Positions 7,553 to 17,479 of a DNA stretch of 64,000 nucleotides are shown here, piece after piece. The notes under the pieces are model-generated. The model ran no database searches. It saw only the letters and a list, made by a program, of their open reading frames with translations, and was not told where the DNA came from. Each line of letters starts with the position of its first letter. The first letter of the stretch is position 1. Source of the stretch: Amycolatopsis thermalba. GTDB taxonomy: Bacteria > Actinomycetota > Actinomycetes > Mycobacteriales > Pseudonocardiaceae. Position numbers and translations under genes: made by a program. The stretch lies in contig NZ_PQHW01000028.1 in NCBI RefSeq assembly GCF_003385215.1, positions 1 through 64,000 on the forward strand, given 5' to 3'.

Positions 7553-8737
7553 TCAGGGGGTGATCAGGTAGACGACGCCGCCCGGACCGCTCGCGACCGA
7601 ACCGTCGGCGGTGTGCCGTTTGGTGCGCTGCCAGATGTTCTCGAACTGGGCCCGCGGATAGATGGTGCGCACGTTGTCGTTGCTGTTCGCGGCCGGGTCG
7701 TTGGCGATGACGTCGCCGTTCTCGGTGAACCCGATGACCACCATGATGTGCCCGGCGGTGCCGTAGCCCGCGCCGTCGAGTTCGTCCGCCAGGAAGGACT
7801 GCGACGTGATGACCGGGATGCCGCGGGCGATGTAGTCCTCCAGCTCGGTCAGCGAGTGCAGCCGGGTGACGTGCCCGCGCAGGCCGAAGGTGGCGGCGTA
7901 GGCGGTGTTGAACGGCCAGTTCCCGGTGCCCTCGTAGGTGTGGTCGTAGGTGTAGCGGGCCGCGTAGTCGACCGTCCGGTCCGGGTAGTCCGCGGGGATC
8001 CAGGTCATGTCCTCTTCGCGTGGGCGGCGGCCCCAGTACTCGACGACCATTTCGGTGGACGTCGGGCTGCACCAGCTCTCCCCGCCGCCGCCGTACTCCG
8101 GGAAGTGTCCCTTGTGGATGTTCTGCGCGTACGCGGGCACGGGTAGCTCGATGCCGGATGCCTTGCCCGGCCGGGAAACCGGCACCTCGAACCGGTCCGG
8201 CACGTTCGACGTCATCGCGCCCACCGCGCTGACCGAAGCCGTCGCGCGCGTGCCCGGGACGCGGTAGAGCGAGACCCGCAGCCGGTACGAGCGCAGCAAC
8301 ACGCCGGGTTTCATCACGAGCGTGTCGACCGAGACCCGCGCGTGCGCGTCGTCCTGGCCCTCGACGCTCGTCCGCTCGATGTCCTCGTCCCCGCTCGCCC
8401 AGCGGCCCATCACGTACCACGCGGTCTCCTCGCCGGTCGCGGTCCGCGCCTGCGCCTCGACCTGGATCCACGTCCGCGGCGGAGTCCGGGCGTTCCACGA
8501 CGCGATCAGTTCGGTGGCGTCGAAGCCGGGTGCGTGGAACGGCGAGGTCCACTGCGACCGCTCGTAGTCCCGGCCCGCGTAGGACTCGACACCGGCGGGC
8601 GCGAACGGACCGGCCGGCGCCCATGAGTGGTAGTCGATCGCCTCGTCGCCGGTGCGGCCGGGGGAGGCGGACGCGGGTTGCACGGTCACGGTCGCCATCA
8701 TGGCGGCGGCCAGCACGGCGAGCAGAGCGCGGGTCAT
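7553..8737 (-). CDS. secreted C39-family (papain-like fold) peptidase
   Basis: A 394-residue protein from the ATG at 8737; a TTG two codons earlier is possible. The N-terminus MTRALLAVLAAAMMATVTV ending in ASA is a Sec signal peptide. About 180 residues of beta-rich sequence follow, then a C-terminal C39-like peptidase domain with the nucleophile in GGESWCSPTS, the histidine in TAGHIMVVIG and the Asn-Asp in IANDPAANSND. It should act outside the cell as a cysteine peptidase or amidase. It is monocistronic as far as seen, and its substrate is unknown. Confidence 0.82.
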   Translation of the reverse strand: MTRALLAVLAAAMMATVTVQPASASPGRTGDEAIDYHSWAPAGPFAPAGVESYAGRDYERSQWTSPFHAPGFDATELIASWNARTPPRTWIQVEAQARTATGEETAWYVMGRWASGDEDIERTSVEGQDDAHARVSVDTLVMKPGVLLRSYRLRVSLYRVPGTRATASVSAVGAMTSNVPDRFEVPVSRPGKASGIELPVPAYAQNIHKGHFPEYGGGGESWCSPTSTEMVVEYWGRRPREEDMTWIPADYPDRTVDYAARYTYDHTYEGTGNWPFNTAYAATFGLRGHVTRLHSLTELEDYIARGIPVITSQSFLADELDGAGYGTAGHIMVVIGFTENGDVIANDPAANSNDNVRTIYPRAQFENIWQRTKRHTADGSVASGPGGVVYLITP

Positions 8738-8805
8738 CCGCAAATTCTCACCCGCCGCGGCGGTGGTGTAAACCAGTTGCCAACCATGAGGTGCGCCCGG
8801 GTGAA

Positions 8806-9840
8806 GTGCGCGGCCGGCGAGTTCCGGTCAAAAACTGGCCGGAAGCCTTTCTAGGGTCGATCTCGGCGGCCACCCGCGAGACGAGGACAGAACATGATCG
8901 CGCCCGTGAGATCCAGCTGACCGCCCAGGTCACCGGCGCCCCCGGGCTCGGCCACTTCACCGTCGCCACGGCCGAGGTGGACGGCGAGGTCCTGGTGCGC
9001 GCCGACTGCACCCTCCCGGTCCCGGCCTGGCAGCCGGGGCAGCGGGTCGGGGTGGCTGCCATCGGCACCGTGGTCCGGTCGGACAGCCCCGAACTCGAGG
9101 CCGGCGACCTGGTCCAGTCGATGACCGGCTGGAGCGAGTACTCGGCAGGCCCGGCCGGCTCGTACGTCAAGCTCGATCGGGACCTCTTCGCCGACCCCGG
9201 CTACCACCTCGGCCAGGGACCGACCGCCTACTACGGGATGGCCGAGGTGGCGGCCGTCGGCGAAGGCGACGTGGTGTTCGTCTCCGGTGCGGCGGGCGGG
9301 GTCGGCTCGCTGGCGGGGCAGATCGCCAAGTGCCTCGGCGCGGCGCGGGTGATCGGCAGCGCGGGCAGCCCGGCGAAGGTCGACTACCTGGTCGACGAGC
9401 TCGGATTCGACGCCGCCTTCGATTACCACGACGGCTCCGCGGCCGACCGGCTGCGGGAGCTGGCGCCCGAGGGCATCTCGGCCTTCTTCGACGTCGTGGG
9501 CGGCGAGCAGTACCAGGGCGCGCTGCAGGTGGCCCGGCCTGGCGCGCGATTCGCCCTCTGCGGCTCGCTGTCCAGCCAGCTCGGGGACGCGGCGCAGCGC
9601 TTTCCGGCGGCCGATCGCGCGGCGGCCGGGGCCAGGGGCGTCGAGCTGCTGCCGTTCTCCTGCTACCACACGCCGGAGCAGATCGCGGCCTGGCGTGAGC
9701 ACTTCAGCAGCTGGCTGGGCGAGGGCCGCTTCGTCTACCCGCAGACCGTGGTCGAGGGTGGGATCGAGGACGGGCCGCAGGCGTTCCTCGCCCTGCTGCG
9801 GGGTTCCTACCGGGGCAACGTCTCGGTGCGGCTGTCGTGA
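8806..9840 (+). CDS. zinc-independent quinone/alkenal oxidoreductase (MDR family), start uncertain
   Basis: An MDR-superfamily reductase with no zinc-ligand cysteines, the cofactor motif SGAAGGVGSLAGQ and a C-terminus ending RGNVSVRLS. This resembles NADPH-dependent 2-alkenal/prostaglandin-type reductases, which reduce carbon-carbon double bonds. Homology-like sequence begins at REIQLTAQV (about 8909). The best start by ribosome site and position is the ATG at 8894, but it is out of frame and meets a stop after eight codons. The nearest in-frame starts are GTGs at 8791 and 8806. Either a frameshift of one base lies at about 8900-8908 or an atypical leader is used. It is coupled to the next gene by a GTGA overlap. 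Confidence 0.7.
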   Translation: MRGRRVPVKNWPEAFLGSISAATRETRTEHDRAREIQLTAQVTGAPGLGHFTVATAEVDGEVLVRADCTLPVPAWQPGQRVGVAAIGTVVRSDSPELEAGDLVQSMTGWSEYSAGPAGSYVKLDRDLFADPGYHLGQGPTAYYGMAEVAAVGEGDVVFVSGAAGGVGSLAGQIAKCLGAARVIGSAGSPAKVDYLVDELGFDAAFDYHDGSAADRLRELAPEGISAFFDVVGGEQYQGALQVARPGARFALCGSLSSQLGDAAQRFPAADRAAAGARGVELLPFSCYHTPEQIAAWREHFSSWLGEGRFVYPQTVVEGGIEDGPQAFLALLRGSYRGNVSVRLS

Positions 9841-10940
9841 CCACACTCTCCCTCCGGGCTCTGAACCGGGCGCTGATGGACCGCCAGTTCCTGTTGCGGC
9901 GCACCGATCGCACCCCGCTGGAGGTGATCCGGCACCTGGTCGCGGTGCAGGCGCAGGAGCCCAACTGGGCCTATGTCGGGTTGTGGAGCAGGATCCACGC
10001 CTTCACGCAGTCCCAGCTCACCGCGCTGCTGGCGGACCGGCAGGTGGTCCGCTCCGCTCTGCTCCGCAGCACCCAGCACCTCGCCGCGGCCGACGACTTC
10101 CGTCGGCTGCGGCCGCTGCTGCAGCCCGTGCTCGATCGCACGGCCGGCTCGCCCCACTTCAGCCGGAACGGCACCGGCCCGGACCCCGCGTCCCTGGTGG
10201 CCGAGGGACTCGAACTGCTCGCGGGAGGAACGCTGTCGCGCAAGGAGCTGGCCCGGCGGCCGGCCGAACGCCATCCGGGGCGCGACGGCCGGAACCTGGC
10301 CGGGGAGCTGGAGTTGCGCACTCCTCTGGTCCACGGCGTGGCCACCGGCGCGTGGGGTTCCTGGGGCAACCGGTCGGGGGTCTCGGTCACGCCAGCCGAG
10401 GCCTGGCTGGGACAGCCGATGGCGGCAACGGCGACCGCCGCCAAGGAGCTGATCCGCCGCTACCTGGCCGCCTTCGGCCCCGCCGGGGTGAAGGACGTCC
10501 AGGCGTGGTGCGGACTGACCCGCCTGGCCGAGGTCGTCGCGGAGATGCGCGCCGAACTGCGCCGCTACTCCGGCCCCGACGGCGGGGAACTGCTCGATCT
10601 GGCCGACGCCGAGCTGCCCGACCCCGAAACACCCGCTCCGGTGCGGCTGCTGCCCGCCTTCGACAACGCCCTGCTCGGCCACGCCGACCGGACCCGGGTC
10701 ATCAGCGACGAGGACCGCAAGCGGGTGATGCCCGGCCAGGCGCGGGTGCGGCCCACCATCCTGGTGGACGGCCGGGTGCGCGGAACCTGGTCCCTCGACG
10801 CGGGAACGCTGTGGCTCACCCCGTTCCGCCCGCTGCGCGCAGCCGATCGGGCGGCTCTGGAGCAGGAAGCCGAGCGGCTGCTGCCCTTCGTGGGCGGCGG
10901 GGACGTGTCCTACGGCGACCCTGCCACCGCCCGGTCATGA
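9837..10940 (+). CDS. winged helix DNA-binding domain protein (HTH_42 type)
   Basis: A 367-residue protein. Its N-terminus (LSLRALNRALMDRQFLLRR, then IRHLVAVQAQEPNWAYVGLW) and its C-terminal half (PTILVDGRVRGTWSLDAGTLWLTPF) match the winged-helix HTH_42 family, which includes the AlkX/AlkZ-type DNA glycosylases. A repair role is therefore possible but not shown. The GTG at 9837 overlaps the stop of the oxidoreductase gene, suggesting an operon. No other domain was seen. Confidence 0.8.
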   Translation: MTTLSLRALNRALMDRQFLLRRTDRTPLEVIRHLVAVQAQEPNWAYVGLWSRIHAFTQSQLTALLADRQVVRSALLRSTQHLAAADDFRRLRPLLQPVLDRTAGSPHFSRNGTGPDPASLVAEGLELLAGGTLSRKELARRPAERHPGRDGRNLAGELELRTPLVHGVATGAWGSWGNRSGVSVTPAEAWLGQPMAATATAAKELIRRYLAAFGPAGVKDVQAWCGLTRLAEVVAEMRAELRRYSGPDGGELLDLADAELPDPETPAPVRLLPAFDNALLGHADRTRVISDEDRKRVMPGQARVRPTILVDGRVRGTWSLDAGTLWLTPFRPLRAADRAALEQEAERLLPFVGGGDVSYGDPATARS

Positions 10941-10947
10941 GGCGTCG

Positions 10948-11355
10948 CTAGAGGACGGACTGGCTCTGCGTCACCTTCGCGACGAGCTTGCCGGCGTCGT
11001 CGTGCAGTTCGGTCTCCACCACGACCACCTTGCGCCCGGCGTGCAGCGGCCGGGCCGTCGCGGTCACGTGCCCCTCGCGCACCCCGCGCAGGAAGTTCGT
11101 CTTCGACTCGATCGTCGACGTGCCCTGCGCGCCCTCGGGCAGGTTGAGGAACGCGCACACCGCACCGGTCGAGTCGGCCAGCGCCATCAACGCGCCGCCG
11201 TGCAGCACGCCGCCGATCGTGCACAGGGTCGCGTCCCACGCCAGCCGCGCCCGGACGACGTCCTTCGAGTGCTCCAGCACCTCGATGCCGAGCCGCTCGG
11301 AGAACGGCATCGACTGGTGGAACAACGCCGTCCCGGCCTCGTCGAGCTGAGTCAT
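10948..11355 (-). CDS. hotdog-fold PaaI-type acyl-CoA thioesterase
   Basis: A 135-residue single hotdog domain. The central HGGALMALADSTGAVCAF stretch is the family helix, and TSTIESKTNFLRGVREGHV follows as the beta region. In the family it hydrolyses small or aromatic acyl-CoA thioesters in the cytoplasm. It is followed after 9 bp on the same strand by no partner, and lies just downstream of the phosphoesterase gene (11365), with which it may be cotranscribed. The ATG at 11355 is the only sensible start. Confidence 0.88.
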   Translation of the reverse strand: MTQLDEAGTALFHQSMPFSERLGIEVLEHSKDVVRARLAWDATLCTIGGVLHGGALMALADSTGAVCAFLNLPEGAQGTSTIESKTNFLRGVREGHVTATARPLHAGRKVVVVETELHDDAGKLVAKVTQSQSVL

Positions 11356-11364
11356 GATCCGTTC

Positions 11365-13083
11365 CTACCGCAACGGGTGGACCAGTAACAACTCCGTGTT
11401 GTGGTCGGCGGCCGCGCCGGTGCGGGCCGGGTCGGCGTGCAGGTCGTTGAACGACAGCTCCCGGTACAGCGACGCCAGCGCGGCCGGCGAGGTGTCGCCG
11501 TAGTCCGCCGCGTACGGCGCCTGCGCCTCGATCAGCGTGGTGAACAGCGACAACGTGCCGTCGGCGTTGTCGGCCACCTCGATCACGCGCGCGTGCTGCG
11601 GGAAGTCGATGTGCGACGCGGTGTTGATCTCCCAGAACCCCTGCGCCGGGGTCGCGCCGGGGCGCGGCGTGATGCGGTTTTCGTGCGTGTGCCCGTTGAC
11701 CCACGCCAGCACGTTCGGGAACCGGTGCAGGAGCGCGACGAACGCGTCCCCGGTCAGGCGCGGCTCCAGCGGGTGGCGCGCGTCGGGCAGGACGTTGCCC
11801 ATCGTGTCCGACGTGTGGTGGCTGAACAGGATGAACAGCTCGTCGGTGACCGAGCGGGTGACCCGGTTGCCCCAGACGTCGTAGTACACCGAGCTGCCCC
11901 GCTTGAGCGTCTGCTCGACCCACCGGTACTGCCCGAGCCCGATCGAGCCGTCGGCGAACCCGGCGAGCGTGGTGGTGTCCAGGCTGATGCCGGTGATCCC
12001 CGGCGCGATGCGGAACGTGTAGTAGACGTCGATGCCGTCGGCGTTGCCGCCGGTGAAGCCGTGGCCCTCCGGGCCGGGACCGGTGTGGGCCGGATCGAGG
12101 TGCGCCTGCACGAACTCGGCCGTGGTGAACGGCCTGCGGCGCTCGTCGGGCGTGATCTCGCGGATCGTGCCGCTGCCGCCGAACAGCTCGGTGACCGGCA
12201 CGCTCGCGCCCGGCGTGCGGATGGCCCGCGCCAGCTTCTGCGCGGTGCCCGAGTCCTTGCCGACGACCTTGTAGCGGCCGGTGTACCAGTGCGCCATCCC
12301 GGGCAGGTCCGGCAGGCTGCCCACGATGCTGTCGTCGTGGTTGCCGAACGTGCAGTACCACGGCACGTCCAGGCCGGCGGAGGTGAACGTGCGGGTGCCG
12401 GCGGTGAGGACGCCGGGGAGCACCGGGAACGCCGACCAGTCGCCGTCGAGCCGGCGGTCCGGGTTCCAGTACAGCGGGTCCCCGGAGGCCTGCACGCCCT
12501 CGTACCGCTCCGGGTCGCCGGAGTTCGGGGTGACCTCGCCACCGTTGAGCACGCCGAGGAACCAGTCCAGCTCCAGGTGCTCGTGGTTGTCGGTGTTGTC
12601 GCCGGTGGTCATCACGAAGTCGAACGGCCGCCCGGTGAACGGGCCGCGCCGCAGGCTGTTCACCCGGTCCACCAAGGCCGCGGTGGCCACGGAGCCCAGT
12701 GTCTCCTGTGGACGGTGGGCCGAGCCGATCAGCGGGTGCAGGTACTCGAACCGCGCCGGCGACTCGGAGTCGGTGATGTGCAGATCGGTGAACTGGACGA
12801 ACGAGGTGAGCGCGACGCGCCGGTCGTCGCGGCCCGCCGTCCCGGCCACCAGGTCCTCGCGCACGACCAGCGGCCAGCCCGGCCCGCCGGTCAGCCGCGT
12901 GTAGGCAGCGGCGCCGTCGACCGGGGTCGCGACGCTGTCCAGCGTGGTGCCCGCCGTGCCGATCGCGCGCCGGGTGCTCTCCCGCAGCGCCCGGTCGAGC
13001 GCCTGCGCCGACGGTGCCGCGACGACCAGCCCGAGCCCGGCCGCGCCCGTGGCCGCCAGCATCTGCCGCCTGCTGATTCCCAT
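11365..13083 (-). CDS. Tat-exported metallophosphoesterase (TIGR03767-like)
   Basis: A 572-residue protein with a twin-arginine signal (ISRRQMLAATGAAGLGLVV) and all calcineurin-type metal motifs: FTDLHITD, MTTGDNTDN, TFGNHDDS and VNGHTHENR. Actinobacteria carry a conserved family of this length (TIGR03767) of unknown substrate. It should fold in the cytoplasm with bound metal, be exported by Tat, and act extracytoplasmically on phosphoesters. The thioesterase gene starts 9 bp beyond its stop on the same strand. Confidence 0.87.
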   Translation of the reverse strand: MGISRRQMLAATGAAGLGLVVAAPSAQALDRALRESTRRAIGTAGTTLDSVATPVDGAAAYTRLTGGPGWPLVVREDLVAGTAGRDDRRVALTSFVQFTDLHITDSESPARFEYLHPLIGSAHRPQETLGSVATAALVDRVNSLRRGPFTGRPFDFVMTTGDNTDNHEHLELDWFLGVLNGGEVTPNSGDPERYEGVQASGDPLYWNPDRRLDGDWSAFPVLPGVLTAGTRTFTSAGLDVPWYCTFGNHDDSIVGSLPDLPGMAHWYTGRYKVVGKDSGTAQKLARAIRTPGASVPVTELFGGSGTIREITPDERRRPFTTAEFVQAHLDPAHTGPGPEGHGFTGGNADGIDVYYTFRIAPGITGISLDTTTLAGFADGSIGLGQYRWVEQTLKRGSSVYYDVWGNRVTRSVTDELFILFSHHTSDTMGNVLPDARHPLEPRLTGDAFVALLHRFPNVLAWVNGHTHENRITPRPGATPAQGFWEINTASHIDFPQHARVIEVADNADGTLSLFTTLIEAQAPYAADYGDTSPAALASLYRELSFNDLHADPARTGAAADHNTELLLVHPLR

Positions 13084-13102
13084 GCATCCCCCAGGTGTGC
13101 GA

Positions 13103-13136
13103 AGGCCATCCGCATCGAAGCCGACGCGGATGGCCT
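13103..13136. terminator. hairpin downstream of the acyl-CoA synthetase gene
   Basis: A perfect 11-bp stem pairs AGGCCATCCGC (13103-13113) with its complement at 13126-13136, separated by a 12-nt loop. It begins 11 bp past the stop of the synthetase gene on the minus strand and 20 bp before the phosphoesterase start, so it fits a transcription terminator separating the two, although no T tract follows. Confidence 0.6.
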
Positions 13137-13147
13137 CCGGGCGAACA

Positions 13148-14770
<1,623 letters not shown>

Positions 14771-15030
14771 GGGCACTCCCGCGCGGTGAAGTTCGGCGAT
14801 GAACGTGTCTGCGGTCACTCTAAGTGGAAGACGCCGCCCGTCGCCAGAACCGGCCGCCCCCGCCCCGACCGGGGGTTTCCTCGCGTGTCGGTGTCGCGGC
14901 ATCGGCCCAGGTGGCGTTTACTGGGCGCGTGGACCAGACGGCCTGGCCAGCGCTTGCGTGAGCAAGCACCTCGCTGGGTGCCAGCCGTCGCCGCGAGAGC
15001 GGATATCCGACACACGGAAGGACTACTACG

Positions 15031-15342
15031 TTGGCTCTGCCCACGTTGACCCCGGAGCAGCGTGCGGAGGCCCTGGCCAAGGCGGCCGAGGCCCGGAAGG
15101 CTCGCTCCGAGCTGCTCGCGTCGATCAAGTCCGGTCAGCAGTCCATCGACACGGTGCTGTCGAAGGCCAAGGACGACAAGACGATCGGCAAGACCAAGGT
15201 CACCCAGCTGCTGAAGGCGGTTCCCGGGCTCGGTGCCGTCAAGGTGGCCGCGCTGCTGGAGAAGGCCGGGATCGACCCGGACCGGCGGGCCGGCGGCCTC
15301 GGCGAGCGCCGGCGCGTGGCACTGATCGACGCCCTCAAGTAA
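15031..15342 (+). CDS. mihF: integration host factor, actinobacterial type (mIHF)
   Basis: A small basic protein of 103 residues starting at a TTG at 15031 with GGAAGGA upstream. It begins ALPTLTPEQRAEALAKAAEARKAR and contains KTKVTQLLKAVPGLGAVKVAALLEK with a C-terminal RRxGGLGERRR motif, the helix-two-turn-helix and S13-like core of mIHF. In the family it bends DNA, supports nucleoid structure and phage integration. In most actinobacteria this gene sits next to gmk and rpoZ; here it is between fadD and isochorismate synthase, so it may be a second copy. Confidence 0.88.
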   Translation: MALPTLTPEQRAEALAKAAEARKARSELLASIKSGQQSIDTVLSKAKDDKTIGKTKVTQLLKAVPGLGAVKVAALLEKAGIDPDRRAGGLGERRRVALIDALK

Positions 15343-15424
15343 CGCGTTTCCGCAGGTCGGCGGCGAACTGTTGCGCCCGTGACAGTTTCGCTCGCCGCCG
15401 CCGGAGCGGGAGCACAATGGGGGT

Positions 15425-16552
15425 GTGGATGCCGCAGAGACGCTCGAGGACTACACGCCAGGCGACTTCTTCTTCGCCACCTCACGGCACACGATCTTCG
15501 GGTCCGGCTCTCGGCTGACCTTCACCGACACCGACGTGTCGGCACTCGGTGACGCGGTCCCGGCCGCCCTGGCCGGGACCCCGGGGGCGCTCGCGGTCGG
15601 TGTCCTGCCCTTCGACACCACCGCGACGCCCGGGCACCTCGTCGTGCCGGAAACGGCCTACGTGGCCGCTCCCGCGCACCCCGCCGCCGCCGGCCTGCCC
15701 CGCCTGACCGTCGACGGTCCGGACGCCATCCACGCCGTGCCCGAACCGGTCGCCCACGCGGAGGCGGTCGCGCGGGCCGTGCGGGCGCTGGCCGAGCGCG
15801 GCATGCGCAAGGTCGTGCTCGCGCGTGCCCTCGACCTGGAGTTCCCGGGCGAGGTGCCGGTCAAGGCCGTGCTGCACAACCTGGTCAAGGACAACCCGCA
15901 CGGCTACACGTTCGCCGCGGCCCTGCCCGGGTCGCGGTCGCTCATCGGCGCGACGCCGGAGCTGCTGCTGTCCCGCAGCGGACGGCGGGTCGTGTCGCAC
16001 CCGCACGCCGGTTCCGCGCCGCGTTCGGCCGACCCGGTCACCGACCGGGACAACGCCGAACGGCTGGCGTCCTCGCGCAAGGACCATATCGAGCACGAGG
16101 TCCTCACCGAGGCGATCGTCGAGACGCTGCGGCCGTTCTGCCGCGACCTGCACGTGCCGCGGACGCCGTCGCTGGTGTCCACGCCGACGATGTGGCACCT
16201 GAGCACGATGGTGACCGGGGAGCTGGCCGACCCGGACGTCACGGCGCTGCACCTGGCCGGCGCGCTGCACCCGACACCGGCGATCTGCGGCTCGCCCACC
16301 GAGGACGCGCGGCGGCAGGTCGGCGAGCTGGAGCCGTTCGACCGCGGGTACTACGCCGGGACCATCGGGTGGATGGACGCCCGGGGTGACGGCGAGTGGG
16401 CGGTGTCCATCCGGTGTGCCGAGGTGTCCGCGTCGCGCCTGCGGTTGTACGCGGGCGGGGGAATCGTGCCGGCCTCCGATCCGAAGGCCGAGCTGGACGA
16501 GACGTCCGCGAAGTTCCAGACGCTGCTGCGGGCTATGGGGTTGGAGCTGTGA
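15425..16552 (+). CDS. isochorismate synthase (chorismate-binding enzyme)
   Basis: A 375-residue protein of the MenF/EntC/DhbC family. The C-terminal chorismate-binding domain is intact (LIGATPELLLSRSGRRVVSHPHAGSAPRS, KDHIEHEVLTEAIVETL, HLSTMVTGELADPDVTALHL, LHPTPAICGSPTEDAR, GTIGWMDARGDGEWAVSIRCAEV). It converts chorismate to isochorismate for menaquinone, salicylate or catechol siderophores. The length and sequence favour the DhbC/EntC type. No menaquinone or siderophore genes are adjacent, except a Sfp-type transferase encoded convergently, so pathway use is unclear. The start is a GTG at 15425. Confidence 0.9.
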   Translation: MDAAETLEDYTPGDFFFATSRHTIFGSGSRLTFTDTDVSALGDAVPAALAGTPGALAVGVLPFDTTATPGHLVVPETAYVAAPAHPAAAGLPRLTVDGPDAIHAVPEPVAHAEAVARAVRALAERGMRKVVLARALDLEFPGEVPVKAVLHNLVKDNPHGYTFAAALPGSRSLIGATPELLLSRSGRRVVSHPHAGSAPRSADPVTDRDNAERLASSRKDHIEHEVLTEAIVETLRPFCRDLHVPRTPSLVSTPTMWHLSTMVTGELADPDVTALHLAGALHPTPAICGSPTEDARRQVGELEPFDRGYYAGTIGWMDARGDGEWAVSIRCAEVSASRLRLYAGGGIVPASDPKAELDETSAKFQTLLRAMGLEL

Positions 16553-16559
16553 CCTCCCG

Positions 16560-16660
16560 AACCCGATCTCTCAGTGTTCGGTTGCCGAGACACCGCGTCA
16601 AGGCGGGAAAGCGTGCCTTGACCCGGTGGCTCAGCAACCGATTTGGCTGGGGATCGGGTT
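16560..16660. repeat. three-stem hairpin element, copy 2
   Basis: Same architecture as the copy at 4203-4320. The outer stem pairs AACCCGATC (16560-16568) with GATCGGGTT (16652-16660). The middle stem pairs CGGTTGCCGAG (16579-16589) with CTCAGCAACCG (16630-16640), with one mismatch. The inner core, 16597-16622, has GTCAAGGC, GGGAAAGCGT, then GCCTTGAC, differing from copy 1 at only two of 26 positions. It lies between the convergent isochorismate synthase and phosphopantetheinyl transferase genes. Confidence 0.75.
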
Positions 16661-16720
16661 GCGGGAGAGGGGTGGCTCGGGAGGCGGGTTGCCTGCCGTT
16701 GCCGGCCGGCGGTCAGTCCT

Positions 16721-17413
16721 CTAGGTAGGCGCCCACCAGCGCTCGGTGACCTTCAGGTCCTCGTCCGCCAGCACGGCGATCGCCGCGCGGTAGCCCTCGC
16801 CGGGGTCCAGGTCGTGCAGACGCGTGCGCACCGGATCCAGCGCGGGGTCGGCCGAGGCGACCAGGCGGGGCGGCTCGTCCGGGCCGGCCAGCGTGATGCT
16901 CCGCAACGGGATCCGCAGTCCCCGCCCGGTGGCCTTCATCAGCGCCTCCTTGCCGGTCCAGTACCGGAAGAACGCGGCCACCCGCTCCGCGTCGGTCAGG
17001 CCGTCCAGTGCCGCCTGCTCGGTCTCGTTCAGCGCGTAGGCGATCAGCGAGTCGTCCGCCCGGCGAGTCGCGGTCTCGACGTCGAGGCCGACCGGTACAC
17101 CGCTGGTCACCGCGACCCCGATCCGCTCGCCGGAGTGCGAGATGGACAGGTCGAACCCGGCGCCGGGCACGCGCGGCCTGCCGTGGGGCTTGCCGCAGTC
17201 GTCGCAGGTGGCGTCGAACGTCACCTCGGCGGGGGCGCGGCCGAGCAGCTCCGCGGCGACGGTCTTGGCCAGCGCCCGCCCGGTGAGGAACCGCCGCTGG
17301 TCGATCTCCTGCCGGTAGGCGCGGTGGCGGCCGCGTTCCACGTCGTCCAGCAGGCCGAGGTACCCGGGGTCGTTCGGCAGCGGAACCGCCCACCACACCG
17401 CACACTCGATCAC
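16721..17413 (-). CDS. 4'-phosphopantetheinyl transferase, Sfp type
   Basis: A 230-residue two-lobed transferase. It has the magnesium-binding GLDVET motif near residue 110 and the WTGKEALMKATGRGL motif near residues 151-165, both diagnostic of Sfp/AcpT enzymes. It attaches phosphopantetheine from CoA to carrier domains of PKS, NRPS or fatty acid synthases. It also carries a CDDCGKPHG motif, common in this family. It is encoded convergently to isochorismate synthase, with the hairpin element between them. Confidence 0.92.
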   Translation of the reverse strand: MIECAVWWAVPLPNDPGYLGLLDDVERGRHRAYRQEIDQRRFLTGRALAKTVAAELLGRAPAEVTFDATCDDCGKPHGRPRVPGAGFDLSISHSGERIGVAVTSGVPVGLDVETATRRADDSLIAYALNETEQAALDGLTDAERVAAFFRYWTGKEALMKATGRGLRIPLRSITLAGPDEPPRLVASADPALDPVRTRLHDLDPGEGYRAAIAVLADEDLKVTERWWAPT

Positions 17414-17479
17414 GCCCCCAACCTACGCGGTGCGCGAACACGGGCGCGAGCAGCGGATGATCCGCCTACGTTGGCCGTC

